Positions 1 through 9,203 of a stretch of DNA of 64,000 bases are shown in pieces. The position numbers and the translations under genes are program-made. Every line of letters starts with the position of its first letter. Position 1 is the first letter of the stretch. The notes below the pieces were generated by a model. The model searched no databases. It was not told the origin of the DNA and saw nothing but the letters and a program-made list of their open reading frames with translations. Source of the stretch: Suilimivivens sp045586385 (GTDB lineage: Bacteria; Bacillota; Clostridia; Lachnospirales; Lachnospiraceae). Location: NCBI GenBank assembly GCA_045586385.1, contig JAZNAE010000026.1, positions 1-64,000 on the forward strand, read 5' to 3'.

Positions 1-1198
1 TGCGTTTTTCTGACAGTTTGCGATTCAATACCAGCTCCATGTTTCCGGTACCCTTGAACTCCTCGAACACTACATCATCCATACGGCTTCCCGTATCCAC
101 CAGCGCTGTGGCCAGCACAGTCAGACTGCCACCCTCGCGCATATTTCGTGCAGCACCGAAAAACCGCTTCGGCATATATAACGCTGCGGGGTCAAGACCT
201 CCGGACAAGGTGCGTCCGCTGGGCGCTACCGTCAGGTTGTATGCTCTCGCCAAACGAGTGATGCTGTCCAAAAGGATCATCACATCCCGACCATGCTCAA
301 CCAGACGCTTTGCTCGCTCCAGTACCATCTCTGACACTCTCTTGTGATGTTCCGGCAATTCATCAAAAGTGGAATAAATAACCTCAACATTAGGTCCTTC
401 AATTGCTTCCTTGATATCCGTAACTTCTTCCGGTCTTTCATCAATCAGGAGAATAATCAGATGCACTTCCGGTGCATTTCTCTTAATGGACTTGGCAACA
501 TCTTTAAGAAGTGTTGTCTTACCTGCTTTGGGAGGAGACACAATCATACCACGCTGTCCTTTTCCAACAGGACTAATCAAATCCATAACCCGCATTGCTA
601 CGCTGGCACCGGGCATTTCCAAATGAAGTCTCTCATCAGGAAATATGGGTGTCATATCCTCAAAATTTCTTCTCTTGGCTGCTTCTTCCGGTGTATACCC
701 GTTAATACTTTTTACAAAAAGAAGTGCTGCAAATTTTTCACCCTGGGTCTTTACTCTGGTGTTACCTTCCAGAATATCACCCGTCTTTAATCCAAATCTT
801 CTGATCTGGCTGGGTGCCACGTAAACATCCTTCTCACCGGGAAGATAATTTTCACAACGGATAAATCCATATCCGTCAGGCATTACTTCCAAAATTCCAT
901 GAGCGGGGATACCGCTGTCAAGCTCTGCGGGATACTTGTCCTCATCCGCCTTATTATCATCTTTTAAAGCTTCTCTGTCTGCATTTGCTTTTGTCTCTTC
1001 CGGCATCTTTTCGAAGGATCTGTTTACTACAACAGATTTCGGTTGTACTGACTTTCCTTCCGATTTATCCTTTTCATCTTCTGCCAACATAAGCTCGACA
1101 AGTTCTGATTTTTTCATTGTAGAAGTACCTTTAAGTCCTCTTGCTTTCGCAACTGCCTTTAAATCAGCAAGTGCCAAAGACTCATACTTTTCTCTCAT
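1..1198 (-). CDS. rho: transcription termination factor Rho, 3' end outside window
   Basis: Encodes the first 399 residues of Rho, the hexameric RNA helicase that ends transcription on untranslated RNA. Seen: an N-terminal helical Rho_N segment (about residues 1-45), a charged linker, a cold-shock-type RNA-binding domain with the motif DGYGFIR (about 105-175), a Walker A loop SPPKAGKTTLL near residue 222 and a Walker B LLIDERPEE near 251. The frame stays open to base 1, so the C-terminal end is missing. ATG follows GGAGG by four bases. It is a lone gene with its own promoter and a leader of about 100 nt, in keeping with the autoregulation known for rho. Confidence 0.96.
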   Translation of the reverse strand, partial: MREKYESLALADLKAVAKARGLKGTSTMKKSELVELMLAEDEKDKSEGKSVQPKSVVVNRSFEKMPEETKANADREALKDDNKADEDKYPAELDSGIPAHGILEVMPDGYGFIRCENYLPGEKDVYVAPSQIRRFGLKTGDILEGNTRVKTQGEKFAALLFVKSINGYTPEEAAKRRNFEDMTPIFPDERLHLEMPGASVAMRVMDLISPVGKGQRGMIVSPPKAGKTTLLKDVAKSIKRNAPEVHLIILLIDERPEEVTDIKEAIEGPNVEVIYSTFDELPEHHKRVSEMVLERAKRLVEHGRDVMILLDSITRLARAYNLTVAPSGRTLSGGLDPAALYMPKRFFGAARNMREGGSLTVLATALVDTGSRMDDVVFEEFKGTGNMELVLNRKLSEKR

Positions 1199-1308
1199 AA
1201 TAGCCTCCATTCATTATGTTTCGAAATGTCTTTTATTATTAACATTTTTCATTCTATCGTTGGGTGGGATTTATATCACGATTTGTCATTTGAAATGTCT
1301 GTAAATGC

Positions 1309-1337
1309 ATTATACAACATTATTCACAAAATAGAAA
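1309..1337 (-). promoter_or_regulatory. putative sigma-A promoter of rho
   Basis: On the minus strand there is a perfect TATAAT (1309-1314) with a weak -35 TTTCTA (1332-1337) 17 bp upstream. The resulting leader would be about 100 nt. It carries two copies of GACATTTC and a possible short ATCGT/ACGAT stem. Confidence 0.45.
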
Positions 1338-1349
1338 GTATCTTTTTTA

Positions 1350-1394
1350 ACAAAAACTGCCAACCTTCGGATTCTCCCCGAAGACCGGCAGTTT
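1350..1394 (-). terminator. rho-independent terminator after the symporter gene
   Basis: Minus-strand hairpin with arms AAACTGCCG and TTGGCAGTTT around an inner CTTCGG/CCGAAG stem, followed by a T-rich tract. It lies just after the symporter stop codon and ends the acyl-CoA synthetase-symporter transcript. Confidence 0.85.
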
Positions 1395-1404
1395 ATCATC
1401 TTAC

Positions 1405-2943
1405 TTATTCACTTAAAGATTGCTTTTGCGGCACTTCAATTTTCTTGTTGTAACAAGCAAATGTATCCTCTACCAGCCTTTCATCCGGTTTTGCTGTAAA
1501 CAAACTTACTACCGGCACAATGATAAGCCCTGCAATCATCGCAAATGCTCCTGCATTGATGGGGGATTGTAAAAGTACGGGGAAACTGCTTCTAAAGAGC
1601 ATATTTGCCACCATCAGTCCTGCACCAAAAATAAAACTTACATAGCAGGAAATCTTGGTTGTCTTTTTAAAGTATAATCCATACAGGAAAGGTGCCAGGA
1701 ATGCTCCGGCAAGTGCTCCCCATGAAACACCCATCAGCTGTGCAATAAATGTCACATTACTCTTATACTGCACAATAGCCAAAATAACGGAAATCACAAT
1801 GAATACCACGATTAATATTCTCATGGTAAGTACCTGCTTTTTCTCATCCATTTTCTTAAACACATGACCTTTCAATACATCCAGCGTAAGAGTGGATGAG
1901 GATGCCATTACCAAAGAAGACAGTGTGGACATAGATGCTGATAATACCAAAATAACCACAAGCCCGATTAAAATCGGTGACAAGTCGGAAAGCATCGCGG
2001 GAATAATAGCATCATATCCTTCCGCCGCAATATCTACCTTGCCCGAATATAATCTTCCGAAACCACCAAGGAAGTAGCATCCGCCTGCTACTACCATTGC
2101 AAAAAATGTCGAGATAATGGTTCCTTTTTTAATGGACTTTTCACTCTTAATGGCATAGAATTTCTGAACCATCTGCGGAAGTCCCCATGTTCCCAATGAA
2201 GTAAGAATGACAACACCGAGCAGATTAATGGGATCGGGACCAAAGAAAGATGCAAATGCACCGGGCTGGGTTGTTACCGTCTCATCGGAAATCATGGCAA
2301 GACTATTAACTGCCTCCATAAAACCACCGTTTGAATTGAGCACGGCCGCGATTACAACCACGATACCAACCAGCATAATAAGCCCCTGCACAAAATCATT
2401 GATTGCTGTTGCCATATAACCGCCGGCAATTACATATACACCTGTAAGCACTGCCATGACAATAATACAGACTGTATAATCAATATCAAATGCCATTCCG
2501 AATAATCTGGATAGACCGTTATATAAGGAAGCCGTATAAGGAATGAGGAAAATAAACACGATCACAGATGCACAGATTTTCAGTCCCTGGGAATCAAATC
2601 TCTTGCCGAAAAACTCCGGCATGGTTGCACTGTCAAGATGCTGGGTCATAATACGGGTTCTTCGTCCCAGAATTACCCACGCAAGCATGGAACCAAGGAG
2701 TGCATTTCCGATACCAATCCATGTGGATGCAATTCCGTATTTCCAGCCAAACTGTCCTGCATATCCCACAAAAATAACTGCTGAGAAATAAGAGGTTCCG
2801 TAGGCAAATGCCGTAAGCCACGGCCCTACACTTCTACCACCCAAAACAAAGCCGTTTACATCGGTTGCATGCTTTCTGCAATAAAAACCGATACCAATCA
2901 TCATACCAAAGAAAATAACCAACATTAAAATTTTAATAATCAT
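1405..2943 (-). CDS. sodium:solute symporter (SSS family)
   Basis: Predicted 512-residue membrane protein with about 13 hydrophobic segments, the usual size and layout for the sodium:solute symporter family (PutP/PanF type). Family-like signatures include GGRSVGPWLTAFAYGTSYFSA near residue 36 and the SASMSTLSS sequence in the second half, typical of the sodium-site region. Substrate cannot be read from sequence. It starts at ATG after a strong AGGAGG and lies 21 bp behind an acyl-CoA synthetase gene, then a terminator follows. That pairing suggests import of a carboxylate that is then activated with CoA (inference). Confidence 0.88.
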   Translation of the reverse strand: MIIKILMLVIFFGMMIGIGFYCRKHATDVNGFVLGGRSVGPWLTAFAYGTSYFSAVIFVGYAGQFGWKYGIASTWIGIGNALLGSMLAWVILGRRTRIMTQHLDSATMPEFFGKRFDSQGLKICASVIVFIFLIPYTASLYNGLSRLFGMAFDIDYTVCIIVMAVLTGVYVIAGGYMATAINDFVQGLIMLVGIVVVIAAVLNSNGGFMEAVNSLAMISDETVTTQPGAFASFFGPDPINLLGVVILTSLGTWGLPQMVQKFYAIKSEKSIKKGTIISTFFAMVVAGGCYFLGGFGRLYSGKVDIAAEGYDAIIPAMLSDLSPILIGLVVILVLSASMSTLSSLVMASSSTLTLDVLKGHVFKKMDEKKQVLTMRILIVVFIVISVILAIVQYKSNVTFIAQLMGVSWGALAGAFLAPFLYGLYFKKTTKISCYVSFIFGAGLMVANMLFRSSFPVLLQSPINAGAFAMIAGLIIVPVVSLFTAKPDERLVEDTFACYNKKIEVPQKQSLSE

Positions 2944-2964
2944 AACAGCCTCCTAATTATGCCC

Positions 2965-4599
2965 TTATCCTTTGTTCTGGGCTTCTACCAGTCTTGCACC
3001 GCAATATTTTTCACGGAGCTTCGGTTTTTCTATTTTACCGGTAGGATTTCTTGGAATATCCGCAAATATCACTTTATGCGGACGTTTGTAACGGGGAAGT
3101 TTCTTACAGAATTCTTCAATTTCCTCTTCCGTACATTCCACATCGGGCTTTAGTTCAATTACGGCAAGTGTTGTCTCACCGAGACGCTTATCCGGGATAC
3201 CAATCACAGCCACATCATGAATTTTACCGTTGTTACGAAGGAAGTCTTCTATCTGTACGGGATAAATATTTTCACCGCCGCTGATAATGACATCCTTTTT
3301 ACGGTCTACCAGGAAAATAAATCCGTCTTCATCTTCCATCGCCATATCACCGGTAAAAAGCCATCCGTCTCCCATTACTTCTTCCGTAGCCTTTACATCA
3401 TTGTAATAACAGGTCATGACACCGGGCCCTTTTACTGCAAGTTCACCTACATCCCCTTTTGCCACTTCATTTCTCTGTTCATCTACAATCTTAACCTGCC
3501 AACCAAAACCGGGCTTACCGATTGCACCTACTTTATGAATATTCTCTACTCCAAGATGCACACATCCGGGACCGATGGATTCACTAAGGCCATAGTTTGT
3601 ATCATATAAATGCTCAGGAAAATAAGATTTCCAATGCTTAATCAAACTGGGCGGAACAGGCTGTGCACCGATGTGCATCAGTCTCCACCGGGACAGTTCG
3701 TAATCTTCTAATTTTAATCTTCCGCTGTCAATTGCTTCTAAAATATCCTGTGCCCAGGGAACAAGAAGCCATACAATGGTACATTTTTCTTTAGAAACCG
3801 CATCTAAAATATATTCCGGCTTGGTTCCTTTTAAAAGAACCGCCTTACTTCCCGACAAAAGGGAACCGAACCAATGCATCTTCGCACCCGTATGGTACAG
3901 GGGCGGAATACACAGGAACACGTCATCTCTGCTTTGGCTGTGATGATTCTGCTCCACTCTGCAGGAATGAATCAAACTTTCATGATTATGTAAAATTGCT
4001 TTGGGGAACCCTGTTGTTCCCGAAGAAAAATAAATTGCCGCATTATCACTTTCCGCAAGGGAAACCTTCGGAGCCACACTGGAACAATTGCTTGTCAGTG
4101 CATTGTAATCCTCCGCAAAGCTGGGACAATTATCTCCCACATAGAAAAGAAGCCTGTTTTTGCTGACGGAATCCGCAATTTCTTCCACACGTCCGATAAA
4201 TTCCGGACCGAACACCAAAATATCTACCTCTGCCAAATTCACACAATATTCAATCTCATCGGAGGCATAACGGAAATTTAGGGGAACTGCAAGTGCACCG
4301 GTTTTTAAGATTCCAAAATAAATAGGAAGCCACTCAAGCCCATTCATTAAAAGAATCGCCACCTTATCGCCTTTCTTAATTCCTCTTTCTATCAATAAGT
4401 TTGCAAAACGGTTGGCCTTTTCATCAAAAACCCTCCATGTAATCTCTCTTCTGTAGTGCGTCATGGGACTGGGCTCCATGAGTTCATATTCCTTCCACGT
4501 CACACGACGGATTTCTTTTACTTCCGGATTAATTTCTACCAGACATACCTCATCGCCGTAACTTCTGCTGTTTTGTTCCAATACATCTACAATTGTCAT
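2965..4599 (-). CDS. AMP-dependent acyl-CoA synthetase/ligase
   Basis: 544-residue ANL-superfamily enzyme that would activate a carboxylic acid to its acyl-CoA through an acyl-adenylate. Seen: the AMP/phosphate loop SSGTTGFPKA near residue 193, the WLFTGDMAM motif near 415, the hinge region DRKKDVIISGGENIYP, and the C-terminal catalytic lysine in NPTGKIEKPK near 520. I prefer ATG 4599 (MTIVDVLEQ) because AAGGA sits nine bases upstream; a GTG eight codons earlier lacks a good site. It is co-transcribed with the following symporter. Resemblance is to medium/long-chain or carnitine/crotonobetaine-type ligases, but substrate is unknown. Confidence 0.88.
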   Translation of the reverse strand: MTIVDVLEQNSRSYGDEVCLVEINPEVKEIRRVTWKEYELMEPSPMTHYRREITWRVFDEKANRFANLLIERGIKKGDKVAILLMNGLEWLPIYFGILKTGALAVPLNFRYASDEIEYCVNLAEVDILVFGPEFIGRVEEIADSVSKNRLLFYVGDNCPSFAEDYNALTSNCSSVAPKVSLAESDNAAIYFSSGTTGFPKAILHNHESLIHSCRVEQNHHSQSRDDVFLCIPPLYHTGAKMHWFGSLLSGSKAVLLKGTKPEYILDAVSKEKCTIVWLLVPWAQDILEAIDSGRLKLEDYELSRWRLMHIGAQPVPPSLIKHWKSYFPEHLYDTNYGLSESIGPGCVHLGVENIHKVGAIGKPGFGWQVKIVDEQRNEVAKGDVGELAVKGPGVMTCYYNDVKATEEVMGDGWLFTGDMAMEDEDGFIFLVDRKKDVIISGGENIYPVQIEDFLRNNGKIHDVAVIGIPDKRLGETTLAVIELKPDVECTEEEIEEFCKKLPRYKRPHKVIFADIPRNPTGKIEKPKLREKYCGARLVEAQNKG

Positions 4600-4660
4600 C
4601 TCATCTGTTCCTTTACTTTTCACTAATACGATTTAAAGTTTTAACGCTTTGCTCTACAAA

Positions 4661-4689
4661 AGTATATAAAAAAGAACCGCAATTGTCAA
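4661..4689 (-). promoter_or_regulatory. strong sigma-A promoter overlapping a terminator
   Basis: Minus strand reads TTGACA (4684-4689), a 17-bp spacer, then TATACT (4661-4666). The -35 box is inside the loop and the spacer inside the 3' arm and T-tract of the preceding terminator. It would drive the acyl-CoA synthetase and symporter genes. Confidence 0.7.
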
Positions 4690-4699
4690 CGGTTCTTTT
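4668..4699 (-). terminator. rho-independent terminator after the purF-like gene
   Basis: Minus strand: GAACCG, loop TTGACAATTG, CGGTTC, then six T. It ends the ABC importer-purB-purF-like transcript and overlaps the promoter of the next operon. Confidence 0.85.
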
Positions 4700-4720
4700 C
4701 CAAATTCTTTTTTAGTTTTT

Positions 4721-6130
4721 TTAGTCTTCTTTTCCATCCCAGCAGTAAGTACAAAGTTTACTTCTGTCGATACCTACGGCATCAATCATATCGTCCAGTC
4801 TGTGATAACGGAGCGTTGTAAAGTTAAGCTTTACACCGATTCTCTTTACCATTTCCTGATACTCGGGTGTTTCCGGATTGGAATAAGCACTTAAGTTCAC
4901 ATTCTTTCCGTCTCCTTCCATCTCCTTGATGGTTCTTCTGGTAATCAAATCCATCTCTGAAGTAGAACGCGAGAAATTCAAATACTTACATCCGTACAAG
5001 ATAGGCGGACATGCCGGTCTTATATGAACTTCCTTTGCTCCGCTCTGATAAAGGAATTCCGTAGTTTCGCCAAGCTGTGTTCCTCTTACAATGGAATCGT
5101 CAATCAGGAGCAGGCTCTTATCCTGAATCAAATCATGTACCGGTATCAGTTTCATCTTTGCAATCAAATTACGCTGACTTTGTATGGTCGGCATAAATGA
5201 ACGGGGCCATGTGGGTGTATACTTGATAAATGGCCTGGAAAAAGGGATTCCGGACTCATTGGAATAACCGATTGCATGGGCGATACCGGAATCCGGTACT
5301 CCCGCAACAATATCAGGTCTTACGTCATCTCTCTTTGCCAAAAGACTACCGCAATTATAGCGCATCTGCTCTACACTGATTCCTTCATAAGAAGATGATG
5401 GATACCCGTAATATACCCAAAGGAAAGTACAAATTTTCATATCCTTTCCCGGATTCACCAGCGTTCTCATCTCCTCCGGCGTTATGACTACAACCTCACC
5501 GGGGCCTAATTCCCGCACCGGCTCATATCCAAGATTTAAGTACGCAAAACTTTCAAAACAGACACAGTATGCATCTTCCTTCTTACCCACAGCAACCGGC
5601 GTTCTTCCCATCCTATCTCTCGCCGCATAAATCCCCTTGCTTGTAAGAAGTACAATGGTCATGGAGCCTTCGATTATTTCCTGGGCATAAGTAAGCCCTT
5701 CTATCAAATTATCCTTCTGGTTGATGATGGCTGCCACAAGCTCTGTAGCATTGATATCACCACCGCTCATTTCCAGAAAATGAGAATGTCCCATACTGAA
5801 AATTTTCTTCACAATATCGTCCATATTGTTAATCTTGCCCACAGTCATAATGGCATATGTTCCGTGGTGGGAGCGCACCAAAAGGGGCTGGGGTTCATAG
5901 TCGGAAATACATCCGATACCCAGATTACCTGTCATTTCATTTACATCTTTATCGAATTTTGTACGAAACGGAGAATTTTCAATATTATGAATGGCCCTGT
6001 CAAAGCCCTTTTCCTTACTGTAAACTGCCATTCCCGCACGTCTGGTTCCTAAATGGGAATGGTAATCTGTTCCAAAAAACAAATCAAAAACACAGTCTTT
6101 TTTTGATGCTACGCCAAAAAATCCACCCAA
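4721..6130 (-). CDS. amidophosphoribosyltransferase-like protein lacking the catalytic Cys
   Basis: 469 residues, collinear with PurF: an N-terminal Ntn-type glutamine amidotransferase domain (about 1-230) and a C-terminal phosphoribosyltransferase domain with an intact PRPP loop LLLIDDSIVRGTQLGE near residue 345. PurF normally begins Met-Cys-Gly-(I/V)-(F/V)-Gly, with Cys exposed as the glutaminase nucleophile. Here the protein begins MGGFFGV, so that Cys is Gly. Start is TTG, eight bases after AGGAGG, which is the only well-placed site. It follows purB by 43 bp. It may use ammonia, act with another amidotransferase, or have a regulatory or different substrate role; a canonical purF is not visible here. 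Confidence 0.82.
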   Translation of the reverse strand: MGGFFGVASKKDCVFDLFFGTDYHSHLGTRRAGMAVYSKEKGFDRAIHNIENSPFRTKFDKDVNEMTGNLGIGCISDYEPQPLLVRSHHGTYAIMTVGKINNMDDIVKKIFSMGHSHFLEMSGGDINATELVAAIINQKDNLIEGLTYAQEIIEGSMTIVLLTSKGIYAARDRMGRTPVAVGKKEDAYCVCFESFAYLNLGYEPVRELGPGEVVVITPEEMRTLVNPGKDMKICTFLWVYYGYPSSSYEGISVEQMRYNCGSLLAKRDDVRPDIVAGVPDSGIAHAIGYSNESGIPFSRPFIKYTPTWPRSFMPTIQSQRNLIAKMKLIPVHDLIQDKSLLLIDDSIVRGTQLGETTEFLYQSGAKEVHIRPACPPILYGCKYLNFSRSTSEMDLITRRTIKEMEGDGKNVNLSAYSNPETPEYQEMVKRIGVKLNFTTLRYHRLDDMIDAVGIDRSKLCTYCWDGKED

Positions 6131-6173
6131 AGTAACTGTCCTCCTTAAAACGTATTATTTTTCTGTATCATAT

Positions 6174-7625
6174 TTAAACGTTAATCTCTGCTTCTACTCC
6201 GAGAAGTTCTGCATTTTTTTCTGTAATAGGCTTTATTACCTGTGTAAGAAAAGCTTCCACCTGCTCTTTGGAACGCCCGATATAACGGGACGGTTCCATT
6301 GTCTTTAACAAATCCTCTAAAGACATACAAAAATCAGGGTCATCCGCAATCAGTTCAAGTAAATTATTCTCTTTTCCTTCCACCTTCACATTTTTTCCGG
6401 CTTCCATGGAAAGCTCCCTGATTTTTTCATGCAGTTCCTGCCTGTTTCCTCCCATCTTAACGGCATCCATCATAATATTCTCTGTTGCCATAAAGGGAAG
6501 CTCGCTACGCAGTCTCTTCTCAATTACTTTCGGGTAAACCACAAGACCATCCACTACATTCAAGCATAAATCCAAAATGCCGTCAATAGCCAAAAATCCT
6601 TCCGGTATGGAAATTCTCTTGTTTGCCGAATCATCCAAGGTTCTTTCAAACCACTGGGTCGCAGATGTAATTGCCGGGTTTAAGGCATCAATCATTACAT
6701 ATCTGGCAAGGGATGCAATCCGCTCGCTACGCATGGGATTTCTTTTATACGCCATGGCGGAAGATCCAATCTGACTTTTTTCAAAAGGCTCTTCCACTTC
6801 TTTTAAATGTTGCAACAAACGGATATCATTGGACATCTTATGTGCACTGGCTGCAATGCCGGCAAGCACATTCAGCACTCTGGTATCCACTTTTCTGGAA
6901 TAGGTTTGTCCCGAAACGGGATAACATTCTGCAAATCCCATTTTTTTTGCAATTATGGGATCGATTTTATCGATGGTTTCCTGATCACCGTTAAACAGCT
7001 CTAAAAATGACGCTTGTGTTCCTGTAGTGCCTTTGGATCCGAGGAGCTTCATACCGGAAATCACATAGTCCAAATCTTCCAAGTCCAAACAAAATTCCTG
7101 CATCCATAAGGTTGCCCTTTTCCCTACTGTTGTAGGCTGTGCAGGCTGAAAATGGGTAAATGCAAGCGTCGGCTGTTCCTTATACTTGTCTGCAAAACCG
7201 GCAAGTTTTGCAATGACATTTACCAGTTTCTTTTTCACCAGTTTCAGTGCCTGTGTCATCACAATAATGTCGGTATTATCCCCCACATAGCAGCTTGTTG
7301 CTCCCAAATGGATAATTCCTGCCGCTTTGGGACATTGCTGCCCATAAGCATACACATGACTCATTACGTCATGACGGACTATCTTTTCTCTTTCCCTTGC
7401 CACATCATAATTAATATCTTCTGCATGGCTTTTCAGTTCATCAATCTGTTCTTTCGTAATGACAGGCTTGCCATTCTGGGAAAGGCCCAGTTCCATTTCT
7501 GTTTCAGCAAGCGCAATCCACAATTTACGCCAGGTCCTGAATTTCATGTCCTGTGAAAAAATATACTGCATTTCCCTGCTTGCATATCTTTCTGACAACG
7601 GGCTGATATATCTGTCTGTCCTCAT
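6174..7625 (-). CDS. purB: adenylosuccinate lyase
   Basis: 483-residue fumarase/aspartase-superfamily enzyme. It removes fumarate from SAICAR and from adenylosuccinate in purine synthesis. Seen: the family signature loop as SSAMAYKRNPMRSERI near residue 290, the histidine-bearing segment THFQPAQPTTVGKR, and TGTQASFLEL. Length fits the longer PurB subgroup of Clostridia. ATG follows GAAGGG. It lies 30 bp after the ABC ATPase gene and 43 bp before the PurF-like gene, so it is probably in one long operon with both. Confidence 0.95.
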   Translation of the reverse strand: MRTDRYISPLSERYASREMQYIFSQDMKFRTWRKLWIALAETEMELGLSQNGKPVITKEQIDELKSHAEDINYDVAREREKIVRHDVMSHVYAYGQQCPKAAGIIHLGATSCYVGDNTDIIVMTQALKLVKKKLVNVIAKLAGFADKYKEQPTLAFTHFQPAQPTTVGKRATLWMQEFCLDLEDLDYVISGMKLLGSKGTTGTQASFLELFNGDQETIDKIDPIIAKKMGFAECYPVSGQTYSRKVDTRVLNVLAGIAASAHKMSNDIRLLQHLKEVEEPFEKSQIGSSAMAYKRNPMRSERIASLARYVMIDALNPAITSATQWFERTLDDSANKRISIPEGFLAIDGILDLCLNVVDGLVVYPKVIEKRLRSELPFMATENIMMDAVKMGGNRQELHEKIRELSMEAGKNVKVEGKENNLLELIADDPDFCMSLEDLLKTMEPSRYIGRSKEQVEAFLTQVIKPITEKNAELLGVEAEINV

Positions 7626-7655
7626 ATTTTTCCCTTCATTGATAATTATTTTCGT

Positions 7656-8426
7656 TTACGCCTTAAATTTACCGATAAATTCACGCACTCGTTCATTGCC
7701 GGAGCAGAATATTTCATCCGGTGTTCCCTGCGCCTGAATCACACCCTGCTCCATAAAAATAATCCGATCGGAAAGTTCTCTGGCAAACTGCATTTCATGG
7801 GTCACAATAATCATTGTCATATGCTCCTTTGCCAATTCCTTTATTACTTTCAAAACCTCTCCCGTAAGTTCCGGGTCAAGCGCCGACGTGGGCTCATCAA
7901 AAAACAGGATCTTCGGCTGAAGTGCTAATGCTCTTGCAATGGAAACTCTCTGCTGCTGTCCGCCGGAGAGCTGGTACGGATACGCATCTGCTTTATCTGC
8001 AAGACCAAGTTGCAAAAGAAGTTTCTCTGCACTTTGAACGGCCTCCTCCTTTGAAATCTTTTCCACGGTCATGGGTGCATCAATAATATTTTTCATTACA
8101 CTGTAATGGGGGAATAAATTAAAATTCTGAAAAACAAGTCCAAAATGCTTCTGAATCTCTTTCATCTTTGTCTTTGACGCATAAACACACTTGCCGTTTT
8201 CTTCCCACACTGCCTTTTCATCCAAATAAGTAAGTTCTCCGCCGTCTATTTTCTCTAACATGGTCGCACAGCGAAGCAAGGTAGATTTACCTGAACCGGA
8301 AGGTCCGATAATTGAAACCACTTCCCCCTCTTTTACGGAAAGTGAGATATCTTTAATTACTTCCACTTCACCAAAATCCTTACGCATATGATTAATATTT
8401 AATAAAATATTACCTTCCATTCCCAC
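7656..8426 (-). CDS. polar amino acid ABC transporter, ATP-binding protein
   Basis: 256-residue ATPase of the GlnQ/HisP type. Walker A GPSGSGKSTLLRC near residue 42, signature LSGGQQQRVSIARAL near 154, Walker B ILFFDEPTSALDP near 175, and the H-loop IIVTHEM are intact. GTG at 8426 has AAGGA eight bases upstream; ATG 8420 is the alternative. It would power import through the permease encoded just upstream in the same transcript. Confidence 0.93.
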   Translation of the reverse strand: MGMEGNILLNINHMRKDFGEVEVIKDISLSVKEGEVVSIIGPSGSGKSTLLRCATMLEKIDGGELTYLDEKAVWEENGKCVYASKTKMKEIQKHFGLVFQNFNLFPHYSVMKNIIDAPMTVEKISKEEAVQSAEKLLLQLGLADKADAYPYQLSGGQQQRVSIARALALQPKILFFDEPTSALDPELTGEVLKVIKELAKEHMTMIIVTHEMQFARELSDRIIFMEQGVIQAQGTPDEIFCSGNERVREFIGKFKA

Positions 8427-8468
8427 AGCCGATATCCTTTCTCTCTGTTCTCACATTTTACACATTCA

Positions 8469-9119
8469 CTAACGATAATAACTCATTGCCTTTTCAAGCT
8501 GCTCCATAACGGCAGCCACCACCAGATTAAAGACATAGTAAAACACACCTGCTATCATCAAAGGCATAATGTTCGTCTCTGCCGCTGCAATCTGCTTTGC
8601 CATCGTAAACATTTCCGCATAAGCAAGTACGAATGCAAGGGATGTATCTTTTACGAGTGTGATTGTTTCATTTGTTACAGGCGGCAGGATTCTCTTAATT
8701 ACCTGTGGCAAAATAATCTTAAAAAATGTTTGTGCTTTGTTATATCCGAGTACCTTTGCAGCTTCATATTGTCCCACCGGCATGGATTCAATACCGGAAC
8801 GGTAAATTTCAGCAAAATAAGCTGCATAGTTTAATGAGAACGCAATAATGATTGCCGGAAAACGATAGGCATTTGTCACCCTGATACCAAACACATAATA
8901 GGGTGCAAAATACACCACAATAAGCTGAAGCATTAGAGGCGTTCCACGCATAACAGAAATATAAAATTTACACAACAAGTTGATAACCGGATTCTTGGCC
9001 ATCCGCCCAAAAGAAATAATCAGTCCCAGCGGCAACGAAAATAAAAGCGTAAGGAAAAATATCTCCGTCGTCACTATCATTCCCTGTCCCAATTGTGTCA
9101 GTATTACTGTTATACTCAT
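8469..9119 (-). CDS. polar amino acid ABC transporter, permease
   Basis: 216-residue integral membrane subunit of the HisM/GlnP family with about five hydrophobic segments and the ATPase-contacting EAA loop (EAAKVLGYNKAQTFFKI, then ILP). ATG 9119 (MSITVILTQ) follows GGAGG by five bases; an ORF start 18 bases earlier has no ribosome site. It lies between the binding-protein and ATPase genes of the same importer. Confidence 0.92.
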   Translation of the reverse strand: MSITVILTQLGQGMIVTTEIFFLTLLFSLPLGLIISFGRMAKNPVINLLCKFYISVMRGTPLMLQLIVVYFAPYYVFGIRVTNAYRFPAIIIAFSLNYAAYFAEIYRSGIESMPVGQYEAAKVLGYNKAQTFFKIILPQVIKRILPPVTNETITLVKDTSLAFVLAYAEMFTMAKQIAAAETNIMPLMIAGVFYYVFNLVVAAVMEQLEKAMSYYR

Positions 9120-9203
9120 CTTATCCTCCGTCTGCAAAGTAATAAGGCAGAAAAAAATCTCTGCCTTATTGTCGATTACCTATGAACCGATTCCTCGGTT
9201 TTA

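Noticed and set aside
4600..4623. GTG 4623 as the acyl-CoA synthetase start
   Set aside because: It has no SD, while ATG 4599 has AAGGA at good distance.
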